In this document: positions 5,102-8,816 of the stretch, piece after piece
Layout: every line of letters begins with the position of its first letter
Position numbering within the stretch: the stretch's first letter is position 1
Assembly: GCA_017399665.1 (NCBI GenBank)
Contig: JAFQBR010000107.1
Span: forward strand, 1-8,816
Source: Clostridia bacterium
GTDB lineage: Bacteria > Bacillota_A > Clostridia > Christensenellales > Borkfalkiaceae
Direction: 5' to 3'
DNA: 8,816 nucleotides
Notes under the pieces: model-generated
The model's database searches: none
The model's input: only the letters and a program-made list of their open reading frames with translations
What the model was told of the DNA's origin: nothing
Program-made: the position numbers and the translations under genes

Positions 5102-7030
5102 TCAAACTATTCTTTTAAACCACTTTTCAATTTCCGTCTTGGTAATTTTAACAGCAATAGGTCTACCGTGAGGACAGCGAAGCCCAAAATTACCCTTAAT
5201 TTTTGCCATAAGCGCGTCAATGTCTGCAAGCGAAAGCTTATCCCCTGCTTTAATTGCGTGCTTACACGCCTTTTGCATAAGCTTTTCCTTTAAAGAAAGT
5301 GGAATAGTATCTCGCTTAAACGCGTTATCGTATAGAATATCATCAAAGAACTCTTTTAAGTTAATTTCGGCTAAAACACAAGGTATTGCAGAAACCTTAA
5401 ATGAATCATCTCCAACGTTAACTATGTCAAATCCAAGCTGGCGGAAATGTTCAAATCTTGTGTAAATGCTAGAAAAATCATCACCAAAAGCAGTAAAAGT
5501 ATATGGAATTAAAAGGGGCTGACAAAGATTATCTCCATTACCTGCCTTTTCGCAAAGCTCGTCGTATAAAAGTCTTTCGTGAGCAGCGTGCTGGTCAATC
5601 ATATAAAGTTCGCTTCCGTATTCAAACACAAGATAGGTATTAAAGACTTGCCCAACGTATCTCATTTCGGGTTCGACTTCAATTTCCTCCTGTTTTAAAG
5701 CCATATCTTTAATTTGTTTTTCGCGCTCTAATTTTTCGATATATTTTTTATTTTCGGCAAAGACGTCAATGCCTTGATTTCTGTTATCTGCAATTTCTTG
5801 CATATAACCGCTATCTTTTACTGTAACCCTATCTTTACCTGTAGCGTCTGCATAAGAAAAGCCTGTTTTTAAATGATCAAAGTCAAAGCTTGTGGAGGTT
5901 TTTTGAGTAGGACCAGCCTCTGGAAAAGGCAATTGGTCGTTATTTATAGCAAACGCACTCTCGTTTTTATTACCGTTTACTTCTATTCTATTTTCGATAG
6001 GCGCTTCGTAAACGTTATCTTCTTTAATAATTTCTAAAGCAGAAGCCGTACCGTCAAGCACTTTTGAAATGGTTGAATAAACTGCAGAATAAACTATTTG
6101 ATTATTAGAAAAACGAACCTCTGCCTTACGCGGATGAACGTTAACGTCAACAGCCTCGCCCGGTATTTGAAGGTTTATAATGTAGAAAGGATACTGTCTT
6201 TTCATAAGGTAAGCGCCGTATGCGTTTGAAACGGCTGAACTTACGGTATTATCAACAACGTATCTTCCGTTAACAATTAGCGTTTGAAAAGCCCTTGTAG
6301 GCTTTGTAAAGTTAAGCTTACCTACAAACCCACTAACCTTAATTCCATTCTTTATGCCTTCTATCATGAAGCAGTTTTCCAAAGTTTTTGCACCATAAAC
6401 ACAACTTACGCACTCTTGCAAACCGCCACCGTACGTTTCCACAAGCGTCTTTCCGTCAGCAATCAAGGTAAATGCAACGTCAGGGCGTGAAAGCGCTGTT
6501 TTAGTAACGACTGAAAGAACCTCGCCTTCTTCTGCCTTAGGGCTTTTTAAAAACTTTTCACGTGCGGGAGTATTGTAAAACAAATCGTTTACCGAAACGG
6601 TAGTTCCGTTAAGCGAGGGATATTCGTAAACCTCTGAAAGATCCCCACCGTTACAGTCTATTGCATGTCCTAACTCGCTGTTTGCCGTTTTTGATGCAAT
6701 AGTAGCCTTACTTACCGCGCCAATACTAGCAAGCGCCTCGCCACGGAAACCAAGCGTTAAAATATTATCAAGATCTTCAGCCTTAACAATTTTGCTTGTT
6801 GCGTGCGGTAAAAATGCCTTTTTAAGCTCGGTATGTTCAATACCTGCACCGTTATCGCGCACGGTTATAGCTGAAATACCGCCCCTTTCTATGCTGACAA
6901 AAATTTCAGTTGCGCCAGCATCCACAGAGTTTTCTATAAGCTCTTTTACAACGGATGCAGGTCTTTCAACAACCTCGCCAGCAGATATTCTATTGTAAAC
7001 CTTTTTATCGAGTAAATTTATAATAGCCAT
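5102..7030 (-). CDS. mutL: DNA mismatch repair protein MutL
   Basis: A full-length MutL of 642 aa that couples mismatch recognition by MutS to strand incision and excision. The N-terminal GHKL ATPase has E30 and N34 (KELIENSVDAGA), DNGAGI (59-64), LGFRGEAL (93-100) and NGTTVSVNDLFYNTPAR (141-157), followed by the transducer domain with VNGRYV and VDVNVHPRKAEVRF (to 307). A poorly conserved linker covers about 330-455. The C-terminal domain carries the metal-dependent nicking motif DQHAAHERLLYD (479-490; final position D rather than the more usual E), QPLLIP (504-509, position of the beta-clamp contact in B. subtilis MutL), ACKHAIKAGD (588-597) and CPHGRP (619-624). This fits an organism with endonuclease-type MutL and no MutH. 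The ATG at 7028-7030 has AGGA 6 nt upstream and lies 11 nt after the mutS stop. Confidence 0.97.
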   Translation of the reverse strand: MAIINLLDKKVYNRISAGEVVERPASVVKELIENSVDAGATEIFVSIERGGISAITVRDNGAGIEHTELKKAFLPHATSKIVKAEDLDNILTLGFRGEALASIGAVSKATIASKTANSELGHAIDCNGGDLSEVYEYPSLNGTTVSVNDLFYNTPAREKFLKSPKAEEGEVLSVVTKTALSRPDVAFTLIADGKTLVETYGGGLQECVSCVYGAKTLENCFMIEGIKNGIKVSGFVGKLNFTKPTRAFQTLIVNGRYVVDNTVSSAVSNAYGAYLMKRQYPFYIINLQIPGEAVDVNVHPRKAEVRFSNNQIVYSAVYSTISKVLDGTASALEIIKEDNVYEAPIENRIEVNGNKNESAFAINNDQLPFPEAGPTQKTSTSFDFDHLKTGFSYADATGKDRVTVKDSGYMQEIADNRNQGIDVFAENKKYIEKLEREKQIKDMALKQEEIEVEPEMRYVGQVFNTYLVFEYGSELYMIDQHAAHERLLYDELCEKAGNGDNLCQPLLIPYTFTAFGDDFSSIYTRFEHFRQLGFDIVNVGDDSFKVSAIPCVLAEINLKEFFDDILYDNAFKRDTIPLSLKEKLMQKACKHAIKAGDKLSLADIDALMAKIKGNFGLRCPHGRPIAVKITKTEIEKWFKRIV

Positions 7031-7041
7031 AGTTATTCCTA

Positions 7042-8816
7042 TTATTTTTTAACTTTTTCTTTTAAATCAAAAAGCACGGTCATTGCTTGAACGGGTGTTA
7101 AATTATTAACGTCTAAATCGGCAATAATGCGTTCGCATTCGCTAATATTAACACTTTCTTCTGCATTATCTTGCATATTGTCAAGTAAATTGTGTTGATT
7201 TTTAACTGTATCGTTGCGTTCAAGATTCTTTAAAATAACCTTTGCACGCTTGGTAACTTCTTCGGGCACGCCCGCAAGTGAAGCAACCTCTATACCAAAG
7301 CTCTTGTTCGCGCTACCGCGCATAATACGGCGCAGGAACATAATCGTTCCGTTGATTTCTTTAACGGTTATCTTGTAGTTTTTAACTCCTTCAACAACAC
7401 CTTCAAGTTCTGAAAGCTCGTGATAGTGTGTTGCAAACAGAGTTTTTGCCTTTAACTTTGAACAAATATATTCAACCACAGACCAAGCTATACCTAAGCC
7501 GTCGTAAGTGCTTGTTCCGCGCCCTACTTCGTCTAAAACAATCAAGCTATCTTTGGTGGCGCATCTTAAAATAAGGGCAACCTCGCTCATTTCTACCATA
7601 AATGTACTTTGGTCAAATAATAAATTATCGCTTGCGCCAACCCTAGTGAATACTCTGTCCGTAATGGGAATAATTGCAGATTTTGCAGGCACGAAGCAAC
7701 CCATGTGCGCCATAACCGTAATAAGCGCAACTTGACGCATATAGGTACTTTTACCTGCCATATTTGGGCCTGTGATTATCATCATTGAATTATCGCCGTT
7801 ATCAAGATAGGTGTCGTTTGCAATAAACTGCTGACCTACCGTTTCAACAACGGGATGGCGTCCGCCAACTATATCTAACGCGCCACCCTTTTTAACAATT
7901 TCAGGTCTGCAATAATTCTTCTTTTTAGCAACGTATGCAAAGGAACAAATTAGGTCTAAAATAGCAATAGCCTTTGCAATTTGCTTTAATATTTCAAGTC
8001 TTTCAAGTAGATAGCTCTTTAATTTTTCAAATATTTGATTTTCTATTTTTAAAGACTTTTCAGCAGCGGTTAAAATTTCATCTTCAAACTTTTTAAGCTC
8101 TTCGGTGATATATCTTTCAGCCCCTGTTAAAGTCTGCTTGCGCACGTAATCGTAAGGAACTTTATCTTTAAAGGAGTTTGTAACTTCAATAAAATAGCCA
8201 AACACCTTATTGTAGCCCACCCTTAAATTCTTAATTCCCGTACGCTCGCGCTCACGTTGTTCTATTTCTTCAAGAACGCGCTTGCCGTTTGTGCGGATAT
8301 CGTTAAGCCTATCCAGCTCTTCATCAAAGCCCTTGCGAATAAATCCACCTTCCTTAATTGATACAGGCGGATTATCTGTAATGGCGTTTTTTAAAAGCAT
8401 AGCGCTTTCACTCATATCTACTATTGCGCCGTTAACGTCCTTTAATGCCTTTGAAGAAAGCCCTGCAAGCTTAAACTTAACTTCAGGCAAAACCTCTAAA
8501 GAAACTCTTAAAGACTCCATATCTCTGGGGGTAATATTGTTATTAGAAAGCTTACCTGCAATTCTCTCTATATCTTTAATTTCGCTTAAACTTTCCCTAA
8601 GCGAATTTGTTGCAACTAGATTTTTAAACAGCTCTTCAACTGCATCAAGCCTATAATTTATGCGTGACTCATCTTGAAGGGGTGTACTTATTACAGTTCT
8701 TAAAAAACGTGCCCCCATTGCCGTTACCGTTTGGTCTAAAACGTATAAAAGCGAGCCGTATGCTTTACCACTGCTTGTAGAAGTTAAAAGTTCAAGGTTG
8801 CGCATACAGTTACTGT
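7042..8816 (-). CDS. mutS: DNA mismatch repair protein MutS, 5'-truncated by the window edge
   Basis: The reading frame is open to the right edge. The methionine encoded at 8803-8805 is internal: the segment RNLELL after it matches the MutS core, and about 280 N-terminal residues (mismatch-binding and connector domains) are missing from view. About 590 residues are visible. Counting from that internal methionine: core/lever and clamp domains to about 300, then the ATPase with Walker A GPNMAGKST (346-354), STFMVEMSE (400-408), Walker B LIVLDEVGRGTSTYDG (421-436) and the H-loop FATHYHEL (457-464). The helix-turn-helix dimer region includes SFGIEVASLAGVP. Near the C-terminus QHNLLD (537-542) stands where Firmicute MutS has a QLSFF-like beta-clamp motif, and LDVNNLTPVQAM is conserved. 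MutS recognises mispairs and recruits MutL, encoded immediately downstream in the same transcript. Confidence 0.97.
   Translation of the reverse strand, partial: SNCMRNLELLTSTSSGKAYGSLLYVLDQTVTAMGARFLRTVISTPLQDESRINYRLDAVEELFKNLVATNSLRESLSEIKDIERIAGKLSNNNITPRDMESLRVSLEVLPEVKFKLAGLSSKALKDVNGAIVDMSESAMLLKNAITDNPPVSIKEGGFIRKGFDEELDRLNDIRTNGKRVLEEIEQRERERTGIKNLRVGYNKVFGYFIEVTNSFKDKVPYDYVRKQTLTGAERYITEELKKFEDEILTAAEKSLKIENQIFEKLKSYLLERLEILKQIAKAIAILDLICSFAYVAKKKNYCRPEIVKKGGALDIVGGRHPVVETVGQQFIANDTYLDNGDNSMMIITGPNMAGKSTYMRQVALITVMAHMGCFVPAKSAIIPITDRVFTRVGASDNLLFDQSTFMVEMSEVALILRCATKDSLIVLDEVGRGTSTYDGLGIAWSVVEYICSKLKAKTLFATHYHELSELEGVVEGVKNYKITVKEINGTIMFLRRIMRGSANKSFGIEVASLAGVPEEVTKRAKVILKNLERNDTVKNQHNLLDNMQDNAEESVNISECERIIADLDVNNLTPVQAMTVLFDLKEKVKK

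Noticed and set aside
8282..8656. 124-codon plus-strand frame opposite mutS
   Set aside because: Serine/leucine-rich low-complexity translation, antisense to conserved MutS core sequence; a shadow.
8803..8805. This ATG as the start of MutS
   Set aside because: The frame stays open to the window edge and the residues after it align with the middle of MutS, so it is an internal methionine.

Overview
The window is an AT-rich, all-minus-strand stretch of a low-GC Gram-positive type genome. I would place it in Bacillota, class Clostridia, probably an uncultured anaerobe. The reasons are the mutS-mutL order, the methionine gamma-lyase-family gene next to them, a MutL carrying the endonuclease motif found in bacteria without MutH, Shine-Dalgarno based starts, and a feoAB ferrous-iron system. 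The placement below phylum is inference. No plus-strand gene is supported.

Read in the direction of transcription (high to low coordinates), the first block, 8816 to about 2465, is a DNA-maintenance cluster. It holds the C-terminal two thirds of MutS (start outside the window), MutL 11 nt behind it, a PLP-dependent C-S lyase-like protein of the methionine gamma-lyase/'aluminium resistance' family (B. subtilis YnbB type) after an 87-nt gap, an AlkD-like HEAT-repeat DNA alkylation repair protein, and a small DEDDh 3'-5' exonuclease. The last two are tightly coupled: the exonuclease ribosome-binding site lies in the last AlkD codons. The block ends in a clear intrinsic terminator whose stem contains the exonuclease stop codon.

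Between that terminator and the next gene lie about 280 nt without a gene (2187-2464). Most of this is a 208-bp sequence bounded by 20-nt imperfect inverted repeats (17/20 match), with a second nested inverted repeat inside. It looks like a small non-autonomous repeat or MITE-like element, and it is the main non-coding oddity of the window.

The second block, 2186 to 1, is feoA-feoB followed by the first 59 codons of an S4-domain, probably RluA-family, pseudouridine synthase. Consecutive genes overlap by 40 and 37 nt. FeoA and FeoB should form a ferrous iron importer, but this FeoB is short (623 aa): the spacer between its G domain and the membrane domain is reduced and its G4 guanine-specificity motif is degenerate (NMNG instead of NxxD).

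I see no phage, CRISPR, tRNA, rRNA or toxin-antitoxin genes. Most of the window is conserved housekeeping content; the points worth following up are the inverted-repeat element and the divergent FeoB.
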